From: DRKI01 sp011051875
Lineage (GTDB): Bacteria > Desulfobacterota > Desulfobulbia > Desulfobulbales > Desulfobulbaceae
NCBI GenBank assembly: GCA_026990385.1
Contig: JALXDL010000023.1
Coordinates: 1 to 25,631, forward strand
Direction of reading: 5' to 3'
DNA length: 25,631 bases
Shown: in pieces, positions 1 to 6,814 of the stretch
Position numbering within the stretch: the stretch's first letter is position 1
Layout: each line of letters starts with the position of its first letter
Position numbers and translations under genes: made by a program
Notes under the pieces: generated by a model
What the model saw: only the letters and a program-made list of their open reading frames with translations
Database searches by the model: none
Told to the model about the DNA's origin: nothing

Positions 1-868
1 TCATGCCGCGCTTGGCCATGTACTGGGGATAGAGGGTGATATCGCTGCTCGGGGAGAGATTGATGAAGAACGGTGTCTCGATCCCGAACCCGTCCCGGTC
101 CGAGCTGGAGATGGAGGGAAAAAGAAAGCCGGTCTGCCGGGTACGCTTGGCCGGCAGCAGCATGACCGGCGCATAGAGGACAGGCACGCCCTTGATGCGG
201 AAGGTGGTATGCTTGAGAAAGGCGTAGCCGTTGTCGGTGATCTCGGCGTCGGCGGCGGCAAAGCTCCAGGGCGGGGTCTCGCCTTTCTTGAGCTTGCAGG
301 TCACGATCCAGCCGTCCTCGATGTGGTAGGTGAGATCGCCGGTCTTCTCGATCACCCTGCCTTCGAAGTGCATGTCCTTGTACTGGCGGATGATGGTGGC
401 ATTATAGAAGGTACCGGTCTCACGGTTCAGGTCCACGACGCCGCTCTCGGCGCTGAGCTGGTCCGGCCCCACGTCAATGACCAGGTCGCCCCGGGCCTTG
501 ACCGTGCCCAAGTCCATGTCATAGACCAGCCAGTCGGCCTTGATGGTGGTGATGGTCTTGGTCTCGGTGACGGTCTTCGCGGCCGCCTCGCCCGCCTTCT
601 GGCCTGTTTCCTCCTCGAGCAGCTCGCTCCAGCCGGAACCGGCGGCGGTCTTCTTTTGGCGGGTCACGGTCTCGGTCTTCTCCAGGACCACGTTGCCCTC
701 GGCAATAACAGAGGGCGGATTTTCGTAGCGGGTGATCTTGTCGGCGGTTATCTGCCACTGGCTTGCCTTGACCACATCGGCCCTGCCGCCGGTGGCGGCT
801 AAAAAACTCCAGGAAATAAAAAGAATGAAAAGCGCGGTGATCGGGGAGGATGGAATGGTTTGCTTCAC
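1..868 (-). CDS. lptD: LptD, LPS-assembly outer membrane protein (N-terminal part, cut by window edge)
   Basis: LptD is the outer-membrane barrel that, with LptE, inserts lipopolysaccharide into the outer leaflet. The minus-strand frame reads 289 residues and continues past position 1. It opens with a signal-peptide-like stretch (MKQTIPSSPITALFILFISW, then a small-residue cleavage region near residue 30). A periplasmic OstA/LptA-like jellyroll domain follows, and then the conserved start of the barrel (TGFLFPSISSSDRDGFGIET followed by a PQYMAKRG motif). These two motifs are typical of LptD. I chose the GTG at 866-868 because the signal peptide starts there and a GGAG lies about 11 bases upstream; no in-frame ATG precedes the signal sequence. 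The gene is divergent from the radical SAM gene. Between residues about 60 and 85 there is a charged Lys/Glu-rich insertion. The barrel, most of the protein, lies outside the window. Confidence 0.93.
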   Translation of the reverse strand, partial: MKQTIPSSPITALFILFISWSFLAATGGRADVVKASQWQITADKITRYENPPSVIAEGNVVLEKTETVTRQKKTAAGSGWSELLEEETGQKAGEAAAKTVTETKTITTIKADWLVYDMDLGTVKARGDLVIDVGPDQLSAESGVVDLNRETGTFYNATIIRQYKDMHFEGRVIEKTGDLTYHIEDGWIVTCKLKKGETPPWSFAAADAEITDNGYAFLKHTTFRIKGVPVLYAPVMLLPAKRTRQTGFLFPSISSSDRDGFGIETPFFINLSPSSDITLYPQYMAKRGM

Positions 869-1121
869 CTCGACCTGCTCCTGTGGTTGTTGGAATGGCG
901 GAATTTCCTGAAGAAAAATAGACAAGTCCAATCGGTTGGAATGTACGCGCAGGCGCAGGCGGTGTCAAGGAAAAAGCTCCAGATTAGACTTGCGCATCCC
1001 TGGAATTTGGTTTATGTATCGGCCAGTTTATGCTCTGCCTAATATACTGATTTTCCAACCCTTGTAAGTCCCCTCCCTTGAACAGGTGGCGTGACGCGGG
1101 CGGCAACGCCAGGCGATCCTC
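869..1121. other. Divergent intergenic region between lptD and the radical SAM gene
   Basis: This 253-bp spacer separates two divergent genes, so it must hold both start regions. Its middle part (about 1005-1065) is more AT-rich than the flanks and contains TAATATAC-like hexamers. I could not pair a convincing -35 and -10 at good spacing on either strand. I see no convincing coding frame, RNA gene or repeat in it. Confidence 0.4.
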
Positions 1122-2090
1122 ATGAAGCATATCTTCGGCCCGGTGAATTCACGGCGGCTCGGCCGTTCTCTCGGAGTGGATCTGTTTTCAGAAAAGGTTT
1201 GCAATCTCAACTGTGTATACTGCGAGGTCGGCCCCACTGTCCGGTTGACCTGCCAGCGGGCGGAGTATGTGCCGACCGCCGGGATCATTGCCGAGATCGA
1301 CGCGTTCTGCCGGGACCGGGCACGGCTGGAGAACGTGGACGTGGTCACGGTCACCGCCAGCGGCGAGCCGACCCTGCATTCCGGGTTCGGCACCATCCTG
1401 GCCCATCTCGGGAAAGTGGCCGGCAAACCCATAGCGGTTCTGACCAATGGCACCACCCTGGGAGACGCCCGGATCCGGCAGGAGCTGCAACAGGCCGATA
1501 TTGTTATCCCGTCGCTGGATTCGGCCCTGGCGGCCGGCTTCAGGAAGGTCGACCGTCCGGCCGCCTGTCTCGACCTGGCAGAGATCATCGAGGGCCTGGT
1601 CAGGTTTTCCCGCGAGTACAGGGGGCGGTTGTGGCTTGAAATACTTTTTGTTCGCGGCCTCAACGACAGCGACGAGGAGGTCGGGGCCCTGGCCGGGGTC
1701 ATCGGCCGGATGCGGCTGGAACGGGTGCAGCTGAACACGGTGGCCCGGCCGCCGCTGGAATCGTTTGCCAGGCCGGTGAGCCACCGGCGGCTGCGGGAAA
1801 TCGCGGCCCGGTTCCGGGCGATCCGGCCTGGCCTGGTCGTGGACCTGCTGGCCGAGACGCCGCGGGACAGTGAAGAACAGCAGCAGGCTGGCGCGGAGGG
1901 GGGAGAAAGCCTCCCGGCCCGGCTTGTCGAAATAGTGCACATGGTACAGAGGCGGCCCTGCACGGCCGCCGATATCGACCGGACCTTCCAGGCGGGAGGG
2001 CCGGAAAAGGTTGAGCAGCTGCTCGAGCCGCTTGTTCGCGCCGGCAGGATCAGCAAACGGCGCCATGGCGACAGAATCTATTACCATTGA
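1122..2090 (+). CDS. Radical SAM protein of the COG0731 type with a C-terminal winged-helix-like extension
   Basis: The 322-residue protein has the radical SAM cluster motif CX3CX2C (C27, C31, C34 in KVCNLNCVYCE), which binds a 4Fe-4S cluster and S-adenosylmethionine. A GEPTL glycine-rich motif lies at about 81-85. The opening FGPVNSRRLGRSLGVD is characteristic of the COG0731 group, which is related to archaeal wyosine-synthesis enzymes. In bacteria the substrate of this group is unknown, so no reaction is assigned. After the radical SAM barrel, residues about 262-322 look like a small winged-helix domain (helix-turn-helix spacing, ending in RHGDRIYYH). The ATG at 1122 has only a weak AGGCGA ribosome site, but the family-typical N-terminus starts exactly there. 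It lies 131 bases upstream of the ribonuclease gene on the same strand and could be co-transcribed with it. Confidence 0.85.
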   Translation: MKHIFGPVNSRRLGRSLGVDLFSEKVCNLNCVYCEVGPTVRLTCQRAEYVPTAGIIAEIDAFCRDRARLENVDVVTVTASGEPTLHSGFGTILAHLGKVAGKPIAVLTNGTTLGDARIRQELQQADIVIPSLDSALAAGFRKVDRPAACLDLAEIIEGLVRFSREYRGRLWLEILFVRGLNDSDEEVGALAGVIGRMRLERVQLNTVARPPLESFARPVSHRRLREIAARFRAIRPGLVVDLLAETPRDSEEQQQAGAEGGESLPARLVEIVHMVQRRPCTAADIDRTFQAGGPEKVEQLLEPLVRAGRISKRRHGDRIYYH

Positions 2091-2221
2091 TACCGCCCGT
2101 ACCGGGCACGGGAGAGAATTCCGTGCCGGGCAGGCCATGGTCCCTGGAGAGTCGTCTGGCCGCGCGAATCCGGCGCTCCTGCTGCAGCTGCCGTTACAGT
2201 TTTGCGAGGCAAGGAGTATTG

Positions 2222-4261
2222 ATGACTGAAGAAAAGAGTACGAAAAAAGAACCAAAAAAGACCCTGCCCAAGGTATCCACAGGTGCCTGGTGGAAGAATG
2301 TGCCTTCCCTGATGAAAAAAAAGAAGCAGGAGGAGGGTGCGTCATCCGGGGAGGCGGGGGAAGAGGCAGCGGAACAGGTCCCGGAATCGGTTGAAGCTGC
2401 GCCGGAGGCGGCAGAGGCGCCGCCAGAGGCGGTCAAAGGCAGAAGCGGAAAGGACCGGGGTGGCAAGAAGGCCGGTACCGGGCCGGAGGAGAGCAAGGAG
2501 GTTCCGGTACCGGAGGAGAGCGCAGGCACGGACCCGGAGGTCCGGGACCAGGAGGAAGAGGCAAAGCCGTCCCGCGGCCGCGGCACCAGGCGGTCCCGGT
2601 CCCAGTCCGCCAGGGGCCGCAAGAAGAAGAACGGCGGCAAGGGCGAGGCAAAGACACAGGACCAGGCCGGCAGGGGTGAGAACAAGAGCGAGAACGGGAA
2701 GGAGGCCGGTGGCGGGGAGCAGAAGAAAAAGAAACCCCAGGTCATCAAGCTGCTGATCAATGCCGAGGAGCCCGAGGAGTGCCGTATCGCCCTGGTGGAG
2801 GGCGGGCGGCTGGAGTCCTTCCACGTGACCACCGTGGTCCGGGAGCGGACCAAGAACAATATCTACAAGGGGCGGATCGTCTCGGTGGAGGCCAACCTGC
2901 AGGCGGCCTTTGTCGATATCGGCACCGGCCGCAACGGTTTCCTGCCTTTCAACGAGATCCATCCCGAATATTACCGCCAGGACGTGGACGAGCGCAGCCG
3001 CGAACTGATCGCCCGCCACCAGTGGAAGAAACTGAAGATTGAGAACGTGGTCCGCAAGGGACAGGAGGTCCTGGTGCAGGTGGTGAAGGAGGTCACCGGC
3101 AACAAGGGGGCCAACATGACCACCTATCTCTCCCTGCCCGGCCATTGCCTGGTGCTCATGCCGGGCAGCGATTCGGCCGGCATCTCGCGCAAGATCACCG
3201 GCGAGGAGCGGCGTGCCCATCTGCGGGAAATCATGAGCGGTTTCAATATCCCGGAGGGGATCGGGTACATCATCCGTACCGCCAGCGCCGATATCACCAA
3301 GACCGCCCTGCAGAAGGATCTCTCCTACCTGCTGCGCCTCTGGAAGGAGATCAAGAACCGGGGTCAAACCATGGCCGCGCCGGCTTTGATCTACGAGGAC
3401 CAGGACACGGTGATCCGCTTTCTGCGCGACCATTTCACGCCCGATATCCAGGAGATCCTGGTCGATACCCAGGAGTCGATGGACCAGGTCAACTCCTTTG
3501 TCGAGCTGCTGCCGGCCAGGCAGCGCAAGGTGCGGGTAAGGCTGCACCGGGGGGCCAAGCCGATCTTCAACCAGTACAACATCGAGGAGCAGATCGAGTC
3601 CATCTACCGGCCCCAGGTGCCGTTGCCCTCGGGCGGCTCCATTGTCATCAATCCCACCGAGGCCCTGGTGGCCATCGATGTCAACTCGGGCCGGACTTCC
3701 AAGAACGCGGATTTCGAGGACACCATCTTCCTGGCCAACATGGAGGCGGCCGAGGAACTGGCCCGCCAGCTGCGGCTGCGTGACCTGGGCGGCCTGATCG
3801 TGGTCGATTTCATTGACATGCGCAACAAGAAGCATATCCGGGAGGTGGAAAAACAGGTCAAGGCCAGCATGAAGCGGGACAAGGCCAAGGTGGACATCAG
3901 CCGCATATCGCGCTTCGGCCTGATGCAGATCTCGCGCCAGAAGATGGGCGCGCCCATCGAGAAGGGCAGCTACCGTACCTGCGAGTACTGCAAGGGACGG
4001 GGCGTGATCCGCTCGGTGGAGACCCAGGCCCTCTACTACCTGCGCCGGATCCAGACCGGCATCAGCCGCAAGAAGGTCAACCGGGTGGAGTGCCGCCTGC
4101 CCCTGGAGGTGGCCCACTACCTGCTGAACAAGAAACGGCAGGAGCTTTCCGAGCTGGAGGCCAGGCACGATGCCGTGGTGGACATCATCCCGCGGCCGGA
4201 GATGAAGCCCGGCGAGAACGAGATCCAGTTCCTGCAGGTGAAGACCAGGGGCAACTCCTGA
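2222..4261 (+). CDS. Ribonuclease E/G family endoribonuclease with long disordered N-terminal extension
   Basis: The 679-residue protein is a single-strand-specific endoribonuclease of the Rne/Rng family, acting in rRNA maturation and mRNA decay. Residues 1-170 are low-complexity, rich in Lys, Glu, Pro, Arg and Gly, and look disordered. The catalytic core follows: an S1-like RNA-binding domain (about 212-305, with YKGRIVSVEANLQAAFVDIG), a 5'-sensor region, and the DNase I-like subdomain with the two metal-binding aspartates D486 (AIDVNSG) and D529 (LIVVDFIDM). The zinc-link cysteines are C587 and C590 (CEYCKGRG). The ATG at 2222 is chosen over an upstream in-frame ATG at 2087 because GGAG lies five bases before it and the upstream residues overlap the preceding gene's end. 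The core is RNase G-like; there is no long C-terminal degradosome scaffold, so I do not choose between rne and rng. Confidence 0.95.
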   Translation: MTEEKSTKKEPKKTLPKVSTGAWWKNVPSLMKKKKQEEGASSGEAGEEAAEQVPESVEAAPEAAEAPPEAVKGRSGKDRGGKKAGTGPEESKEVPVPEESAGTDPEVRDQEEEAKPSRGRGTRRSRSQSARGRKKKNGGKGEAKTQDQAGRGENKSENGKEAGGGEQKKKKPQVIKLLINAEEPEECRIALVEGGRLESFHVTTVVRERTKNNIYKGRIVSVEANLQAAFVDIGTGRNGFLPFNEIHPEYYRQDVDERSRELIARHQWKKLKIENVVRKGQEVLVQVVKEVTGNKGANMTTYLSLPGHCLVLMPGSDSAGISRKITGEERRAHLREIMSGFNIPEGIGYIIRTASADITKTALQKDLSYLLRLWKEIKNRGQTMAAPALIYEDQDTVIRFLRDHFTPDIQEILVDTQESMDQVNSFVELLPARQRKVRVRLHRGAKPIFNQYNIEEQIESIYRPQVPLPSGGSIVINPTEALVAIDVNSGRTSKNADFEDTIFLANMEAAEELARQLRLRDLGGLIVVDFIDMRNKKHIREVEKQVKASMKRDKAKVDISRISRFGLMQISRQKMGAPIEKGSYRTCEYCKGRGVIRSVETQALYYLRRIQTGISRKKVNRVECRLPLEVAHYLLNKKRQELSELEARHDAVVDIIPRPEMKPGENEIQFLQVKTRGNS

Positions 4262-4321
4262 CTTGGGCGCCGGACCATCCGCCATCCCGCGCCGGCGGCA
4301 TTGTGCCGGCCAATAAATATC

Positions 4322-4350
4322 TTGTGCCGCCTATTGTTTTGGTGTATAGT
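4322..4350 (+). promoter_or_regulatory. Sigma-70-type promoter for tRNA-Arg
   Basis: TTGTGC (4322-4327) and TATAGT (4345-4350) are separated by exactly 17 bases. Transcription would start near 4357, just before the tRNA at 4364. The -10 element matches consensus at five of six positions. Position and spacing make this a likely tRNA promoter. Confidence 0.65.
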
Positions 4351-4363
4351 CGGCCCGACATAC

Positions 4364-4440
4364 GCGCCAGTAGCTCAGCTGGATAGAGTGCCGGACTACG
4401 AATCCGTAGGTCGGGGGTTCGAATCCTCCCTGGCGCGCCA
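4364..4440 (+). tRNA. tRNA-Arg (anticodon ACG)
   Basis: The 77-base sequence folds as a full cloverleaf. The acceptor stem pairs GCGCCAG (4364-4370) with CTGGCGC (4430-4436), followed by discriminator G and an encoded CCA (4438-4440). The D arm reads GCTC...GAGT, the anticodon loop CTACGAA gives anticodon ACG, and the T loop is TTCGAAT. The anticodon ACG is the usual inosine-modified arginine tRNA reading CGU, CGC and CGA. The top pair of the anticodon stem is a C-U mismatch, which I do not consider disabling because the rest pairs normally. Confidence 0.97.
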
Positions 4441-4448
4441 GAAATATC

Positions 4449-4485
4449 AAGGGGGCATCCCGTCAGGGCTGACCCCTTTTTTTTT
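4449..4485 (+). terminator. Rho-independent terminator of tRNA-Arg
   Basis: AAGGGG (from 4449) pairs with CCCCTT (from 4473), with a smaller CCC/GGG pairing inside the loop. A run of nine or more T residues follows directly (4477-4485). It begins eight bases after the tRNA CCA end. Confidence 0.9.
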
Positions 4486-4510
4486 CGTTTGCAGGTGGGC
4501 GCACGGCTCG

Positions 4511-4663
4511 TCAGCGGTCACAGGGCACCCTGTCCGCATACGTTCTCTCCCAATATGCGGGTTGTATGATTGTGAAGTGCGATCACGCACAGCTGCGGCG
4601 CCCTGCGGTATCCTGCAAGTCCTGTATTGATCCCGGGTAATTGGATATCCCGTGACCGGTTGC
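4511..4663 (+). repeat. Dispersed palindromic repeat, copy A (MITE-like)
   Basis: This non-coding stretch recurs at 10635-10784 in the same orientation. Shared identical blocks include 4513-4530 with 10637-10654, 4614-4638 with 10735-10759 (25 bases), and 4640-4655 with 10761-10776. The ends are imperfect inverted repeats: CGGTCACAGGG near 4516 and CCCGTGACCGG near 4650-4659. Inside, CCGCATA (4534-4540) and TATGCGG (4554-4560) form a perfect 7-bp stem, and CAGGG/CCCTG flank a short turn at 4521-4531. The repeat sits between the tRNA-Arg terminator and the end of hipB, 11 bases from the hipB stop. No clear target duplication flanks this copy, unlike copy B. It encodes no credible protein. It may be a non-autonomous insertion or a structured RNA. 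Confidence 0.8.
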
Positions 4664-4674
4664 AGGCACTCAAT

Positions 4675-5031
4675 TCAGGTCCCGGTATCCCGGGCTTTCT
4701 GTCCCGGGCCTGCCGGCGGCCGACCGGGTTTTTTCACCCTTGCCTTCCTGATCCTCTCCTCTTCCCTGATCTTTCTGTCATATTCTTCAAACGGATCTGT
4801 CCGCACAACCATCACCTCCTGCCAGGTATCGAGCAGGTCGAGATGGTATGCCGCCCGGAGCCAGGTCTCCAGGGGAATGCGGCCCGCCTCGGCGCCGCCT
4901 TTTTCCATCTTCATGACAGTAAGCCTGGAGACGCCCATGCGGGCGGCCAGGTCCTTCTGCCGGTCGTTCCTGAGTTGCCGGGCCTTGCGCATCTGCAGGC
5001 CCATGCGGGCGATGATCTCTTCGATGGTCAT
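4675..5031 (-). CDS. hipB: HipB-like Xre-family antitoxin / repressor
   Basis: The 118-residue protein carries a helix-turn-helix of the Xre/Cro type at about residues 15-55 (core RQKDLAARMGVSRLTVMKME). A mixed helical segment and a basic, proline-containing tail follow (KKPGRPPAGPGQKARD). In HipAB systems the HTH partner binds the operator and neutralises the HipA kinase. Its ATG overlaps the hipA stop by four bases (ATGA at 5028-5031), so the two are translationally coupled. The order is toxin first, antitoxin second, opposite to E. coli hipBA. The role is inferred from the neighbouring hipA and the fold; a plain regulator is the alternative. The gene ends 11 bases from the dispersed repeat. 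Confidence 0.8.
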   Translation of the reverse strand: MTIEEIIARMGLQMRKARQLRNDRQKDLAARMGVSRLTVMKMEKGGAEAGRIPLETWLRAAYHLDLLDTWQEVMVVRTDPFEEYDRKIREEERIRKARVKKPGRPPAGPGQKARDTGT

Positions 5032-6278
5032 GATCTGGTCTCCGGGTACGCGATGGCGGCCAGGTTCTCTCGCACCTGGTCCAGGAGCCGCCGGCAGTGG
5101 GCATGGTCTGCGGCGAGTTTCTCAAGTCTGTCCCGGTTCCTGGCAAGGGCCGCCACCACCCCGGCCGCAGCCTCGTTCAGGAGGTGCTGCGTCCGCCTGC
5201 CGGAGAGCGCAAACCGACGCCCTTCCCGGAGCAGATCGTCCCGGCCGATATCGCTGATCTTGCCGGCAACAGAGAGGACGTGTTGCCGTTGCCACAGGTT
5301 GGGCACCAGGTCATAGGCCGGGGTGAGGCGGAATCCCCGCGCGGCCGGATCAAGGATCATGGAGAAGTTTTTCAGGTGATCGTCGCAGTTGCAGATGATG
5401 ATGTTGACCACCATCTGTTTGAACAGGTTGCGGATGTCCGTTTCCGGGTCGGTTGAGACCGCGCGGATGATTTCCGCCATCCGGGCATAGGGCAGGCCGA
5501 GCTGTTCCTCGCTGTCCACCAGGGACTGGAGGCTCAGGAAATGGAGCCTGCCCTGTTCGTCGCTGGTGTCAAAACGCCTGACCGCCAGGGCGACCCGGCC
5601 GGATGTGGCGCTGACGGTGAAGAATTCCGGCACCGGGATGCCCGCCTCCCTGGCGCACTCCAGCCCGAAGGCCTCCAGGTTGGCCATGATGTCGGGCGCC
5701 GGATCGTTGATGCTCGGGAACTTGACCAGGTAGAGCGCGGCGCCGGAGCGGGCCAGGACCTTGGGCCTGGCACCGCCGGCGGAGGAGCCGCCGGAGATGA
5801 AGAACTCGGGCAGGCTGATGGCGTTGGCGTCTTTTTCAAAGTTTTCGGCGGCAATGATGGCCTGGTCGGTCATCTCCATCTCCATGGGGGTCACGGTGTG
5901 CCCCGGCATGGCGGTGTTCTCGGCAAAGCCCGTTGCCCCGGGTTCGGCCCAGCCGGTGAGCAGGAGGAGCTCGATGTTGTTGCTGCGCGAGACATCGATG
6001 CTGTGCCGGGCCTGGAGCAGCCTCCTTCCCCAGGCATCGGGCAGGGCGTCCTCCAGGACCCCCCAGAGACCGGTCCGTGACCTGCGCCGGAAGATCCTGC
6101 TGTCCAGTGGCAGGTTGACAGGGTCCAGGGGAAAGGAGGCCGCCTCCGACAGCCAGCCCGGTTCATAGCGGAAGTAGCTCTGGATGGTTCCGTCGGCCTG
6201 TTTCTCGTGGAGCAGCCTGCCGAGCACGGTCCGGCCGCCGTCCGGCATTCGCATGAAAATGTGGAGATCTTTCTGCAC
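5028..6278 (-). CDS. hipA: HipA-family serine/threonine kinase toxin
   Basis: The 416-residue protein resembles HipA, a kinase toxin that in E. coli phosphorylates glutamyl-tRNA synthetase and causes dormancy. The N-terminal coupling subdomain (about 1-110) is followed by a glycine/serine-rich ATP loop (SGGSSAGGARPK, about 162-173) and LVKFPS. The catalytic motif is NCDDHLKNFSMI (D299, N304) and the metal-binding aspartate is D323 in PAYDLV. These residues are all present, so the kinase looks intact. The frame opens with a GTG at 6278, without a clear ribosome site; an in-frame ATG at 6254 is an alternative that would cost part of the first strand. An AT-rich stretch lies directly upstream. 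The target of this particular kinase cannot be told from the sequence. Confidence 0.9.
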   Translation of the reverse strand: MQKDLHIFMRMPDGGRTVLGRLLHEKQADGTIQSYFRYEPGWLSEAASFPLDPVNLPLDSRIFRRRSRTGLWGVLEDALPDAWGRRLLQARHSIDVSRSNNIELLLLTGWAEPGATGFAENTAMPGHTVTPMEMEMTDQAIIAAENFEKDANAISLPEFFISGGSSAGGARPKVLARSGAALYLVKFPSINDPAPDIMANLEAFGLECAREAGIPVPEFFTVSATSGRVALAVRRFDTSDEQGRLHFLSLQSLVDSEEQLGLPYARMAEIIRAVSTDPETDIRNLFKQMVVNIIICNCDDHLKNFSMILDPAARGFRLTPAYDLVPNLWQRQHVLSVAGKISDIGRDDLLREGRRFALSGRRTQHLLNEAAAGVVAALARNRDRLEKLAADHAHCRRLLDQVRENLAAIAYPETRS

Positions 6279-6353
6279 GATTATTGTTAATGTCTAAAAT
6301 ATTATTCTTTGTCTGCTATTTTTTAATATAAGGTATTTAAAATTTAACTTAAC
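6279..6353 (-). promoter_or_regulatory. AT-rich promoter/operator region of hipA-hipB
   Basis: About 75 bases directly upstream of hipA are strikingly AT-rich against GC-rich surroundings. On the minus strand they contain TATATT and TAATAT candidates for a -10 box. No single -35/-10 pair stands out, and I could not define a clean operator palindrome. Binding by the HTH partner is inferred from HipAB systems in general. Confidence 0.4.
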
Positions 6354-6473
6354 ATGGAAGAGGAGGTCCTGCCACTGTTTTGTCGTTTCCGCCGCAGAAT
6401 GGTGGTACTCTCAGAAAACGATCCTCTCTCGGAGGTGAAAGGCCCAACCCGAAACCCGAACCAGGAGGTCCCC

Positions 6474-6797
6474 ATGGCCGAGAAACAGTGTGCGTTGCCG
6501 AAGCAGAACCGGGAACAGGTGGAGGTGGTCGCCCTGCGGCCGGAGAGGAGCCCGGCCGACTACCAGGAGGCCATGTCCCTTGCGAAAGAGGTGGCCGCCG
6601 CCAGGTTTGATGACTGGATGCTGGTCTCCTGGTACGACCGGGACCGGGACGTGGAGTCGCCGGCCCATGCCACCGAGTGCGCCGAAGGATGCGCAAAGAC
6701 CGGCTATATCGACTATGCCCTCAGCCACGGCGCGACCCTGCGGGTGGAGGTGGAGGACGGCCGCTTTGTCTTCTTTTTCACCCCTGTGCAGTGGTGA
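6474..6797 (+). CDS. Small AF1514/DUF5619-like protein of unknown function
   Basis: The 107-residue protein has no signal peptide or membrane segment. A helical part (EAMSLAKEVAAARFDDWMLV) leads to a SWYDRDRDVESPAH motif, a short Cys-containing stretch (TECAEGCAKTG), YIDYALSHGATLRVEV, and a final strand FVFFFTPVQ. This pattern resembles the AF1514 family as I recall it. The structure of that family is known but its function is not, and I could not search to confirm the match. The ATG at 6474 is chosen because a full AGGAGG lies five bases upstream; the frame extends further upstream without another such site. It is convergent with the AsmA-like gene, whose stop is 17 bases away, and divergent from hipA. 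Confidence 0.7.
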   Translation: MAEKQCALPKQNREQVEVVALRPERSPADYQEAMSLAKEVAAARFDDWMLVSWYDRDRDVESPAHATECAEGCAKTGYIDYALSHGATLRVEVEDGRFVFFFTPVQW

Positions 6798-6814
6798 CGG
6801 GGCCGGTAGGTCTG

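Noticed and set aside
2342..4285. 647-codon open frame antisense to the ribonuclease
   Set aside because: The sense frame encodes a complete RNase E/G with all catalytic residues. The antisense frame is open because of GC-biased codon use.
4364..6278. Integrated island using tRNA-Arg as attachment site
   Set aside because: I found no repeat of the tRNA 3' end downstream and no integrase. Only the repeat and hipAB are present.
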